A DNA stretch of 64,000 nt from Clostridia bacterium. Lineage in GTDB: Bacteria > Bacillota > Clostridia > Christensenellales > Borkfalkiaceae. Below are positions 52,458 through 60,216 of this stretch, one piece after another. The position numbers and the translations under genes were made by a program. The notes beneath the pieces were generated by a model, which made no database searches, was not told the DNA's origin, and saw only the letters and a program-made list of their open reading frames with translations. The stretch is taken from the NCBI GenBank assembly GCA_017456055.1, contig JAFTKC010000006.1, forward strand, positions 124,001 to 188,000, written 5' to 3'. Numbering within the stretch: position 1 is the stretch's first letter; every line of letters starts with the position of its first letter.

Positions 52458-53288
52458 ATGGAAAATTTAAATAAAGTTTTACAAAAACACGGCTTTTATT
52501 TTAAGAAAGCCTACGGACAAAACTTTTTAACTGATACAGCGCTTTTAGACGATATAGTTGAAAAGTCAATGGTAAATAGTGACGACGTAGTTTTAGAAAT
52601 CGGCTGTGGAGCAGGGGCGTTAACTAGAGCGCTTGCAAAAAAAGTAAAAAAAGTAGTGGGCTACGAGATTGACCAAAAGTTAAAGCCCGTTTTAGAAGAA
52701 ACTTTAGGCGAATTTAATAACGTGGAAATAGTGTTTGGTGACATACTAAAGCAAAACTTAGAATTAGTAGAGAAGAAACTCGGCGAAAAGTACGTTATGG
52801 TTGCAAATCTTCCTTATTATATAACAACGCCTATCGTAATGGAGTTTTTAGAGAAAGCCAAAAACATAAAAGCCATGGTAATAATGGTGCAAGAAGAAGT
52901 TGCTAATAGATTTTCGGCTGTTAAAGGCACGGCAGATTACGGAGCGATCACGGTGGCAATTAACCTAAGGGGAAGCGCAAGTATTATAAAAATGGTGGGT
53001 AGAGAAAAGTTTACTCCAATGCCAAACGTCGATTCTGCCGTAGTTAAGATAGATATTGAAGAAGGCAAGACGGACGGCATTGACTTATTAGCCGTTAGAA
53101 ACGCCGTTAGATGTGGATTTTCAAATAGAAGAAAAATGCTAGTGAACAACCTAATGAACACTTATAAAATTAGTAGAGCGCAAGCCGAAAAAGTTCTAAT
53201 TGAGTGCGATATTAGTCTAACTGCAAGGGGCGAAACTTTAGATTATTTAGAATATATCAAACTTTCTAACAAACTTAAGGAGAGTTAA
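52458..53288 (+). CDS. rsmA: 16S rRNA adenine dimethyltransferase RsmA (KsgA)
   Basis: Dimethylates two adjacent adenosines near the 3-prime end of 16S rRNA. 276 residues. The AYGQNFLTD block is near the N-terminus, SAM-binding EIGCGAGALTRAL follows, and the catalytic NLPYYITTPIV is in the middle. The C-terminal helical domain has CGFSNRRKMLVNNL. A hairpin at 52401-52419 (AGTAAG with CTTACT) lies in its leader. rdgB follows after 2 bases. Confidence 0.95.
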   Translation: MENLNKVLQKHGFYFKKAYGQNFLTDTALLDDIVEKSMVNSDDVVLEIGCGAGALTRALAKKVKKVVGYEIDQKLKPVLEETLGEFNNVEIVFGDILKQNLELVEKKLGEKYVMVANLPYYITTPIVMEFLEKAKNIKAMVIMVQEEVANRFSAVKGTADYGAITVAINLRGSASIIKMVGREKFTPMPNVDSAVVKIDIEEGKTDGIDLLAVRNAVRCGFSNRRKMLVNNLMNTYKISRAQAEKVLIECDISLTARGETLDYLEYIKLSNKLKES

Positions 53289-53290
53289 AA

Positions 53291-53866
53291 ATGGATAAGA
53301 AAATATTGGTGCTAGCAAGTGGGAATAAGGGTAAAATTAGAGAGATTTCTAATATGCTACCAAATTTTATCGTAAAGGGCTATAAAGAATTTGGTCTTGA
53401 TTTTGAGATAGAAGAAAACGGCGCTACCTACTATGAGAACGCATTTATAAAGGCAAAAACCGTGTCTAAAATATTAAATCTTCCCGTGTTGGCAGACGAT
53501 AGTGGACTATCGGTAGATTACCTTAACGGCGAGCCGGGCGTGTATAGCGCAAGATACGCAGGCGACGGGGACGACGAGCATAACAATGATAAACTATTAA
53601 AAAATCTAGAGGGAATAACCGATAGAAAAGCAAAGTTTATTTGCTGTATGGTTTACTACGTTAGTGAAGAAGAAAACTATTCGGTGACTGGTGAAACTAG
53701 TGGGGAAATTTTATATAAAAGAGAGGGAAAAAGCGGCTTTGGCTACGACCCAATCTTTTATAGTTATGATTTAAATAAGAGTTTAGGTGTCGCTACGGAC
53801 GAGGAAAAAAATAGCATTTCGCATAGAAGTAGAGCCTTAAAAGAGATAGTAAAATTTATTAAATAG
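53291..53866 (+). CDS. rdgB: RdgB/HAM1 non-canonical purine NTP pyrophosphatase
   Basis: Cleaves dITP and XTP to monophosphates, keeping damaged purines out of DNA and RNA. 191 residues. ASGNKGKIREI is the phosphate-binding start, DDSGLSVDYLNGEPGVYSAR carries the catalytic Asp, and GKSGFGYDPIF and ISHRSRALKEI are standard. Two bases after rsmA, four before cysK. Confidence 0.95.
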   Translation: MDKKILVLASGNKGKIREISNMLPNFIVKGYKEFGLDFEIEENGATYYENAFIKAKTVSKILNLPVLADDSGLSVDYLNGEPGVYSARYAGDGDDEHNNDKLLKNLEGITDRKAKFICCMVYYVSEEENYSVTGETSGEILYKREGKSGFGYDPIFYSYDLNKSLGVATDEEKNSISHRSRALKEIVKFIK

Positions 53867-53870
53867 AATT

Positions 53871-54803
53871 ATGAAAAAAGTATATAGCGACGTAATTGAA
53901 CTAATAGGGAATACCCCTTTATTAGAACTAAAAAAACTAAAAAAAGCCTACGGCTTAAAAGCCAATATTTACGCAAAATTAGAGGGTTTTAACCCTGCTG
54001 GAAGCGTTAAAGATAGGGTGGCTTTGTCAATGCTTAAAAAAGCAAAAGAACAAGGTTTAATCAATGAAAATTCCACTATAGTAGAGCCGACTAGTGGCAA
54101 TACGGGTATAGGCTTAGCAATGCTATGTAGCGTAATGGGGTATAAGTGCGTTATAGTTATGCCCGACACTATGAGTATTGAAAGAATAAAAATGATTGAA
54201 GCGTACGGAGCAAAGGTTATATTAACCGACGGAAAACTCGGCATGAACGGGGCAATAGAGAAAGCAAAAGAAATCCTTTCGTCAACAAAAGACGCTTTTG
54301 TGCCCTTGCAGTTTGAAAACAAGGCAAACCCACTAGCCCACTATGAAACTACTGGTAGGGAAATAGAAGAAGCGCTTGATGGTGAAGTTGATTTCTTCGT
54401 TGCGGGAATAGGCACTGGTGGAACGCTTTGCGGCTCGGCAAAATACCTAAAGGAAAAATTGCCTAACGTAAAGATTATTGGTGTAGAGCCTGAGAGTTCG
54501 CCCGTAATAACTAAGGGAGTTAGTGGGGCGCATAAAATTCAAGGCATAGGCGCGAATTTTATCCCTAAAAACTACGATAGTAGTTGCGTAGACCAAGTTA
54601 TGACTGCAAGCGACCAATCGGCTTTTGAATTTGCTAGAGAAGTTGCTAAAGTTGAGGGTGTTTTAGTTGGAATATCTTCGGGCGCAAGTTTAAGCGTAGC
54701 AGTAGAGATAGCAAAAAGAGAAGAAAACAAAGATAAAAACGTAGTTGTAATCTTTCCTGACTCAGGGGACAAATATTTATCCACCGAATTGTTTTGTAAA
54801 TAA
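53871..54803 (+). CDS. cysK: Cysteine synthase (O-acetylserine sulfhydrylase)
   Basis: PLP enzyme making cysteine from O-acetylserine and sulfide. 310 residues. The PLP Lys is in PAGSVKDRVALSML, TSGNTGIGLAM binds the substrate, and GIGTGGTLCGSAKYLKE binds the cofactor phosphate. It has no own promoter visible; likely co-transcribed with rdgB. No cysteine regulator or serine acetyltransferase gene is nearby. Confidence 0.95.
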   Translation: MKKVYSDVIELIGNTPLLELKKLKKAYGLKANIYAKLEGFNPAGSVKDRVALSMLKKAKEQGLINENSTIVEPTSGNTGIGLAMLCSVMGYKCVIVMPDTMSIERIKMIEAYGAKVILTDGKLGMNGAIEKAKEILSSTKDAFVPLQFENKANPLAHYETTGREIEEALDGEVDFFVAGIGTGGTLCGSAKYLKEKLPNVKIIGVEPESSPVITKGVSGAHKIQGIGANFIPKNYDSSCVDQVMTASDQSAFEFAREVAKVEGVLVGISSGASLSVAVEIAKREENKDKNVVVIFPDSGDKYLSTELFCK

Positions 54804-54855
54804 GCCAACTTTTAAATAAAAAAGGGCAAAAAGAAAAAAGAATAATAAAAAAAGA

Positions 54856-54885
54856 TTGCCTAAAAAACCAATGATGTGGTATACT
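54856..54885 (+). promoter_or_regulatory. SigA-type promoter of the NifU-like/GGGtGRT pair
   Basis: TTGCCT at 54856-54861 and TATACT at 54880-54885, 18 bases apart, with TGTGG before the -10. Confidence 0.75.
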
Positions 54886-54930
54886 TAGGTAGAACTGAAT
54901 TAACAAATAAATATGGAGGGCATAACATAT

Positions 54931-55632
54931 ATGCAATATTCAACAGAAGTAAATAAAATGTATTGCGTTTGCAAAGGTCCAAAACACGGACCTGCTCCAA
55001 TTCCTGAAGAGGGAAAATGGGTGCAAGCAAAGCAAATTAGCGACATTTCTGCGTACACTCACGGTGTAGGCTGGTGTGCTCCACAACAAGGCGCTTGTAA
55101 ACTTTCGTTAAACGTTAAAAACGGCATTATCGAAGAAGCGCTTGTAGAAACTATCGGTTGTTCTGGTATGACTCACTCTGCTGCAATGGCGGCTGAAATT
55201 CTTCCTGGAAAAACCCTTTTAGAAGCGTTAAATACCGACCTTGTTTGTGACGCAATCAATACCGCAATGCGCGAACTATTCTTGCAAATCGTGTACGGAC
55301 GTAGCCAATCTGCTTTCTCTGACGACGGCTTGGTAATCGGCGCAGGTATGGAAGACTTAGGTAAGGGCGAGCGTTCAATGGTAGGTACTATGTACGGCAC
55401 CAAAGCAAAGGGCGTTAGATATTTAGAAATGACTGAAGGCTACTGCACTAGAATGGCGTTAGACGAAAACGACCAAGTTATCGGCTACGAATTCGTATCA
55501 CTCGGCAAAATGACCGATATGATTAAGAAAGGCATTGAGCCAAACGAAGCATACGAAAAGGCAAAAGGCACTTACGGACGCTTTAAGGAAGAAGACGGGG
55601 CAGTAAAATATATTGACCCAAGAAAAGAGTAA
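54931..55632 (+). CDS. NifU-like iron-sulfur scaffold family protein
   Basis: 233 residues. The middle (KNGIIEEALVETIGCSGMTH, then MAAEILPGKTLLEALNTDL) has the NifU/IscU N-terminal pattern of a Gly-Cys followed by a helix and GKTLLEAL. Extra Cys residues occur at CVCKG near the N-terminus and WCAPQQGACKL. It is therefore a divergent scaffold-like protein rather than canonical NifU. GGAGGG at 54915-54920 supports ATG 54931 over the in-frame ATG at 54913. It pairs with the next gene, a GGGtGRT protein, as known in other anaerobes. Biochemical role unknown. Confidence 0.78.
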   Translation: MQYSTEVNKMYCVCKGPKHGPAPIPEEGKWVQAKQISDISAYTHGVGWCAPQQGACKLSLNVKNGIIEEALVETIGCSGMTHSAAMAAEILPGKTLLEALNTDLVCDAINTAMRELFLQIVYGRSQSAFSDDGLVIGAGMEDLGKGERSMVGTMYGTKAKGVRYLEMTEGYCTRMALDENDQVIGYEFVSLGKMTDMIKKGIEPNEAYEKAKGTYGRFKEEDGAVKYIDPRKE

Positions 55633-55645
55633 GGAGGAGATAAAA

Positions 55646-56656
55646 ATGGCACAATTTGAAGGTTATGAAAGAAGAGAAGCCAAAATCCTTGCAACTCTTA
55701 AGGAATATGGTATTAATTCAATAGACGAATGTAAAGATATATGCGAAGCAAAGGGAATTTCTCCATACGTTATCACTCAAGAAACCCAACCAATTTGCTT
55801 TGAAAACGCTAAGTGGGCTTACACCGTAGGCGCTGCAATCGCAATTAAGGAAGCAGAAAGAACTGGTAATAAGAGCGCTGCTGCAGCGGCTGCTAATATC
55901 GGTATCGGCTTGCAAGCATTTTGTATTCCAGGCTCAGTTGCAGAAAACAGAAAGGTAGGCTTAGGACACGGCAATTTAGGAAAAATGTTGTTGTCTGAAG
56001 AAACCGAATGTTTCTGTTTCTTAGCAGGTCACGAATCTTTTGCAGCAGCAGAAGGCGCAATCAAAATTGCGCTTAACGCAAACAAAGTTAGAGTAAAACC
56101 ATTAAGAGTTATTCTTAACGGTCTTGGCAAAGACGCAGCATTCATCATTTCAAGAATCAACGGCTTTACCTACGTAGAAACCCAATTTGACCCATATACT
56201 GAAGAAGTTAAGGTTTTAGAAGAAAAGCCTTTCAGTAATGGAGCAAGGGCAAAGGTTAAATGCTACGGCGCAGATAGCGTTCCAGAAGGCGTTGCAATCA
56301 TGAGATTAGAAAACGTTGGCGTTTCAATCACCGGAAACTCAACCAACCCAACTAGATTCCAACACCCTGTTGCAGGCACTTATAAGAAGTGGGCAATCGA
56401 AAATGGTAAGAGTTATTTCTCAGTAGCATCTGGTGGTGGTACGGGTAGAACCTTGCACCCAGATAACATGGCTGCAGGTCCTGCATCTTACGGCATGACC
56501 GATACTATGGGTAGAATGCACGGAGACGCGCAATTTGCAGGCTCTTCTTCAGTTCCAGCGCACGTAGAAATGATGGGACTTATCGGTATGGGTAATAACC
56601 CAATGGTAGGCGCTACCGTAGCAGTTGCAGTAGCAGTTGAAGAATGCTTTAAGTAA
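55646..56656 (+). CDS. GGGtGRT protein
   Basis: 336 residues; the motif SGGGTGRTLHPDN around residue 273 names this family of unknown function. The rest is Ala- and Gly-rich with conserved blocks such as KWAYTVGAAIAIKEAE, GHGNLGKML and SSSVPAHVEMMGLIGMGNNP. AGGAGGAG before ATG 55646 supports that start. Strong codon optimisation and the good ribosome binding site suggest high expression. It follows the NifU-like gene and ends at a terminator, so the two form a dedicated operon. Confidence 0.88.
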   Translation: MAQFEGYERREAKILATLKEYGINSIDECKDICEAKGISPYVITQETQPICFENAKWAYTVGAAIAIKEAERTGNKSAAAAAANIGIGLQAFCIPGSVAENRKVGLGHGNLGKMLLSEETECFCFLAGHESFAAAEGAIKIALNANKVRVKPLRVILNGLGKDAAFIISRINGFTYVETQFDPYTEEVKVLEEKPFSNGARAKVKCYGADSVPEGVAIMRLENVGVSITGNSTNPTRFQHPVAGTYKKWAIENGKSYFSVASGGGTGRTLHPDNMAAGPASYGMTDTMGRMHGDAQFAGSSSVPAHVEMMGLIGMGNNPMVGATVAVAVAVEECFK

Positions 56657-56673
56657 ATTTCAACAAAATCAAG

Positions 56674-56702
56674 AAAAGCGAGATTTAATCTCGCTTTTTT
56701 TG
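56674..56702 (+). terminator. Terminator after the GGGtGRT gene
   Basis: AAAAGCGAGATT pairs with AATCTCGCTTTT (56674-56685 with 56687-56698), followed by T residues. Confidence 0.85.
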
Positions 56703-56842
56703 TGGAATAAAATTAGTATTTTTTTTCAAGGCTAAAAAAGAAACAAAAAGGCAAAGGGGGTTGCGATTCCTCCTTTAACCCCTAAACGCTCTTTCAAAGG
56801 TATAAATTTTATGATTCAACTTCCCCTTAACTCAAAAAGATT

Positions 56843-57697
56843 TTATTTTTCTATTTTTCTAAATTCTTTAGGTGAAAGTCCCGTGTGTTTTTTGAAAAAT
56901 CTTGTAAAGTAATGTATAGAATCAAAGTTGAGTTCTTCGGCAATTTCCGTAAAGGTTTTATCGGTTGATAAAATCTTGTGCTTTGCAATCTCTAACTTTT
57001 TAAGATTTAAAAACTCGTTTATCGTTTTTCCGGTAAAATTTTTAAATTCACTACAAAGGGTGGAGCGATTGGTTTTGAAAATAAAAGCAAGTTCGTCGAG
57101 AGTAATTTTCTCGATAAAATTATCGCTCAAATAAGAAATAATTTGGTTTACCGAGAGTTTGTCGGGCGTTTCGATTTCTTCGCTTTTAGCCCCTGAAAAA
57201 TCCCTTAAAATGCCAATCAAAAAATACTCTAGTAGATTTTTAAGCATTTGTTCTGCGCCGAAAGTAATTTTCTTTTTTTTCTTCATATTGTATACGGGAA
57301 TATTGTAGGGTGGAGCAAAAACGTTTCGCCCTTCTTTTATAATTTCGGCGAGTTTCTTAACGTCGTCAGGGGAAAGGGTTAAAGGCAAATCGCAAATTTG
57401 TTCTAGAGAGTTTTCCTTGCAAGTAAAACCTATGATAATAACGGTGGGCGCGCTTTCACTTTCGCAAGAAAGAGAGTGCATTTCGTTTGGTTTATGTATA
57501 ACCATTTTGCCCTTGGTTAGTTCGCCGTTAAATCCGTCCGATTTAATGGTTAAACTTCCCCCCGAAAGATATACGAGTTCGTAAAAAGGGTGCGAGTCGC
57601 TCTTAGTATAAAAGTCAGATGGGAACTCAAAAAAGTGAAGATTTACAACGCCGGTCACGGACAGGCTATTTTTTAATTCTTTAACTGCAAAATTCAT
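56843..57697 (-). CDS. AraC family transcriptional regulator
   Basis: 284 residues. An N-terminal cupin-like ligand domain (HPFYELVYLSGGSLTIKSDG onward, with the double-psi barrel) and a C-terminal double helix-turn-helix (ITLDELAFIFKTNRSTLCSE, then FTEIAEELNFDSIHYFTRFF and the KHTGLSPKEFRK tail). It is divergent from the catabolic operon at 57840-61644, with a 142-base region holding a candidate direct-repeat operator. It most likely activates that operon in response to its substrate or product. Confidence 0.92.
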   Translation of the reverse strand: MNFAVKELKNSLSVTGVVNLHFFEFPSDFYTKSDSHPFYELVYLSGGSLTIKSDGFNGELTKGKMVIHKPNEMHSLSCESESAPTVIIIGFTCKENSLEQICDLPLTLSPDDVKKLAEIIKEGRNVFAPPYNIPVYNMKKKKKITFGAEQMLKNLLEYFLIGILRDFSGAKSEEIETPDKLSVNQIISYLSDNFIEKITLDELAFIFKTNRSTLCSEFKNFTGKTINEFLNLKKLEIAKHKILSTDKTFTEIAEELNFDSIHYFTRFFKKHTGLSPKEFRKIEK

Positions 57698-57735
57698 ATT
57701 TAAATTTTACACTAAAAGAAGTCTATTGTCAATAA

Positions 57736-57770
57736 AATAATTTACGATTGTGCAAAAATAATTGACGATT
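57736..57770. promoter_or_regulatory. Candidate AraC direct-repeat operator
   Basis: AATAATTTACGATT (57736-57749) and AATAATTGACGATT (57757-57770) differ at one base and are 21 bases apart centre to centre, two helical turns. AraC-type proteins usually bind such direct repeats. The second copy overlaps the -35 of the plus-strand promoter, the class II activator position. Confidence 0.6.
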
Positions 57771-57791
57771 AGATAAAGACAATTTTATTAT
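57762..57791 (+). promoter_or_regulatory. Promoter of the catabolic operon
   Basis: TTGACG at 57762-57767 and TATTAT at 57786-57791, 18 bases apart, about 50 bases before the first gene of the operon. Confidence 0.65.
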
Positions 57792-57839
57792 ATAGTAATA
57801 TAATAAAGAAAAAAATTTATAAAAAAGGGAGAAATTTTT

Positions 57840-59015
57840 ATGCAAAGAATATGTATTCCAGATTATGAATATCAAGAGAGAATCCAAAAGGCTGCAAAAT
57901 TAGTAGCAGAAAAAGGATTAGACGCAATGCTAGTAGTATCAACCGAAAGCGACTATGCAAACGCAAGATATTTTTCGGGCTTCTGGCCATTGTTTGAAAG
58001 AGCAGGCGTGCTAATTTCAGCAACCGGCAAGGCAGTATTATTAGTAGGTCCAGAATCAGCAATCTTCGCAAAGGACTTTGGTAAAATCGACAAGGTTATG
58101 GTATTAAAAGAATTCCGTGAATCAGCAGACCCTGCATATCCAGAATTAGTACCTGATACTTTTAAGGACGCATTTAATTACGTAGGCGTGACCGGTGAAA
58201 ATATTAAAATCGGTTTAGGTTCTTACGTTGAATGTACTCTTCCTATTATGGAAGGTTTAAAAGATACTTTCCCAAAAGCAGAAATTTCTATCTGTAGCGA
58301 TATTATGATTGCTCTTCGTTCAATCAAGAGTGAAAACGAACTTGCTTGTATTAGAGAAGGCTTTAGAATCGTAGAACTCGCTACCGACGAAGTTGTTAAA
58401 GCATTAAAACCTGGTGTGACCGAACTTCAAATGGTAGGTATTGCACAAAGAGTTATTTACGAAAACGGCGCAGAATACGAAGGACTTCCAATGTACGTAT
58501 TTAGCGAATCTTCAACTCGTCACGCAATCAGCCGTTCAACCTATAAGGTAATTGGCAAAGACGATATCGTTCAATTAAACCTTTCTGCTAAAATCGACGG
58601 ATATTCACCAGCAATCGGCTTACCTGTATTTATGGGCAAAGCGGAAGGCGAAAAGAAAGAACTTGTTGACTTCTGCTTAAAGATGCACAATTGGACCACT
58701 GAAAACTTAAAAGCAGGTATTCCTGCAGACGTTGTTCCTAAGAAGTTCTTACAAATGTTCAAAGACGCAGGCTACGAAAAGAACTACGTATACGGACCAT
58801 GTCACGGTACGGGTATGATCGAAGTAGAAGCACCATGGATGGAAACTTCTTCAAACTACGTACTACAAAAGAATATGACTTTCCAAGTAGATACCTTTAT
58901 TTCAGGCTCAACCTTTGGTTGCCGTTGGGAAAAGGGTATTGCTATTAAGGAAAACGGCGTAGAATCATACACCGATTATCTTGAAAAGCACGGCTTAATC
59001 GAACTTGGCTTTTAA
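57840..59015 (+). CDS. M24 family creatinase-like protein with lost metal ligands
   Basis: 391 residues: creatinase N-terminal domain followed by a pita-bread domain. Compared with the Xaa-Pro aminopeptidase at 34400-35440, the metal site is degraded. The position of the first Asp ligand is Asn (QLNLSAKIDGY), the second is Ala (YSPAIGLP), and the first Glu ligand is Asp (FQVDTFI). The His in CHGTGMIEVE and the last Glu (RWEKG) remain. Creatinase itself is metal-free, so a C-N bond hydrolase is more likely than an aminopeptidase. First gene of the operon under the AraC-type regulator; AAAGGGAG precedes the ATG. Confidence 0.85.
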   Translation: MQRICIPDYEYQERIQKAAKLVAEKGLDAMLVVSTESDYANARYFSGFWPLFERAGVLISATGKAVLLVGPESAIFAKDFGKIDKVMVLKEFRESADPAYPELVPDTFKDAFNYVGVTGENIKIGLGSYVECTLPIMEGLKDTFPKAEISICSDIMIALRSIKSENELACIREGFRIVELATDEVVKALKPGVTELQMVGIAQRVIYENGAEYEGLPMYVFSESSTRHAISRSTYKVIGKDDIVQLNLSAKIDGYSPAIGLPVFMGKAEGEKKELVDFCLKMHNWTTENLKAGIPADVVPKKFLQMFKDAGYEKNYVYGPCHGTGMIEVEAPWMETSSNYVLQKNMTFQVDTFISGSTFGCRWEKGIAIKENGVESYTDYLEKHGLIELGF

Positions 59016-59032
59016 TTAAAAGGAGCAAGAAG

Positions 59033-59395
59033 ATGAAAGTTGTAGGAAAGAAATATTGGATAATTCCAGACTGCGAACTTCCACCAGAAGGTGAAGGCGA
59101 ATTAAAAGGACACGAAAGCGTAGTTATCGTAAACGATAGCAATAAAAAAGCAGTAATCGACGTAAAGATTTTCTTTACCGAAGGCGCTCCATACACCAAC
59201 ATTAAGTGGGAAGTAGAGCCACAAACGGTTAAATGCTTTAGAATGAACAACGTAGAGCACATGTGCGGATACGTAGTTCCACTAGAAACTCAATACGCAA
59301 TGAAGTTATCAAGCAGTCAAAAAATCGTAGTTCAATACGGCAGACTTGACAATCGTCAAGTAAACCTAGCATACTACACCACTATGGCATTTTAA
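59033..59395 (+). CDS. Sensory rhodopsin transducer (ASRT) family protein
   Basis: 120-residue beta-sandwich protein of the Anabaena sensory rhodopsin transducer family. Typical blocks are KKYWIIPDCELPPEGEGELK at the N-terminus, SVVIVNDSNKKAVIDVKIFF, and the C-terminal IVVQYGRLDNRQVNLAYY. No rhodopsin lies in this window. In non-photosynthetic bacteria these small proteins occur in sugar-catabolism clusters, where a role in sugar-derivative binding or regulation has been suggested. AAGGAG precedes the ATG; an attenuator-like structure follows it. Confidence 0.85.
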   Translation: MKVVGKKYWIIPDCELPPEGEGELKGHESVVIVNDSNKKAVIDVKIFFTEGAPYTNIKWEVEPQTVKCFRMNNVEHMCGYVVPLETQYAMKLSSSQKIVVQYGRLDNRQVNLAYYTTMAF

Positions 59396-59430
59396 TTAAA
59401 AACAAGTAAAATCATTAGAATACCAAACTT

Positions 59431-59484
59431 GAAGCCATTAAGTAGTTATACTAAACGCGAAGTCTAAATGGCTTCGCGTTTTTT
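59431..59484 (+). terminator. Attenuator-like terminator inside the catabolic operon
   Basis: AAACGCGAAG (59453-59462) pairs with CTTCGCGTTT (59472-59481) and is followed by T residues. GAAGCCATT (59431-59439) can instead pair with AATGGCTTC (59467-59475), removing the terminator. The element lies between the ASRT gene and the isomerase gene, so it can tune expression of the last two genes. Confidence 0.7.
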
Positions 59485-59503
59485 ACGAATAAAAGGAAAG
59501 ACT

Positions 59504-60208
59504 ATGAAAAAAGATTATAAAATAAGCGAACCATTTTTTGAATACGGACCAAAATGTTATATGTACGGCGACACCTTGCTAAAGATTGCTAAGGGATTAG
59601 ATAAGCTTTCTAAAAAATACAAGGTAGACGTTATTTTAGACGTTCCCGATACGGAGATATACAATATTGCAAAGCATACTAAGAGAATTCACGTATACTC
59701 GCAACACATGGATAGTATACCTGTTGGAAAGGGTATGGGAAAAACTCTTCCCGAAGCAGTAAAGGCTGCCGGTGCAGTTGGAGTAATGCTCAACCATGCC
59801 GAACACAAACTTACTATTGAAGAAATAGAAAAGGCAATCAAGCGTGCCGACGAACTAGGTTTAGCAACTATGGTTTGCGCCGATTCAGTAGAAGAAGTAA
59901 AGCAAATTGCAAAACTAGGTCCAAATATTTTAGTAGCCGAGCCAACTGAGCTTATCGGTACGGGCAAACCTGCAGATAAAGAATACGTTGACGAGGTAAT
60001 TAAGGTAATTAGAGAAATTAACCCAGAAATTAAGCCTTTCCCATCGGCAGGAATTACCAAGGGAGAAGATTGCTATAATATTATAAAAGCAGGCGCATCT
60101 GCGTCTGGTTGTTCATCGGCAATCGCAAAGGCAGAAAATCCACTAGCGCTAGCAGAAGAAATGATAGCGGCAGTTAGAAAAGCCTACGACGAAAGAGTAG
60201 GAAAATAG
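59504..60208 (+). CDS. Triosephosphate-isomerase-like TIM-barrel protein
   Basis: 234 residues, close to archaeal-type triosephosphate isomerase. VMLNHAEHKLTIEEIEKAIK holds the catalytic His, VAEPTELIGTG holds the catalytic Glu region, and SAGITKGEDCYNIIKAGAS holds the phosphate loop. It is more likely to isomerise a sugar phosphate of this pathway than to be the glycolytic enzyme. I start at the ATG at 59504 (AAAGGAAAG upstream); the longer in-frame ATG at 59468 lies in the terminator. The kinase follows 8 bases later. Confidence 0.78.
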   Translation: MKKDYKISEPFFEYGPKCYMYGDTLLKIAKGLDKLSKKYKVDVILDVPDTEIYNIAKHTKRIHVYSQHMDSIPVGKGMGKTLPEAVKAAGAVGVMLNHAEHKLTIEEIEKAIKRADELGLATMVCADSVEEVKQIAKLGPNILVAEPTELIGTGKPADKEYVDEVIKVIREINPEIKPFPSAGITKGEDCYNIIKAGASASGCSSAIAKAENPLALAEEMIAAVRKAYDERVGK

Positions 60209-60216
60209 GAGTAAAA

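Noticed and set aside
56703-56842. Intergenic stretch between the GGGtGRT and AraC genes
   Set aside because: No open frame, repeat or RNA-like structure beyond a G-rich patch could be supported.
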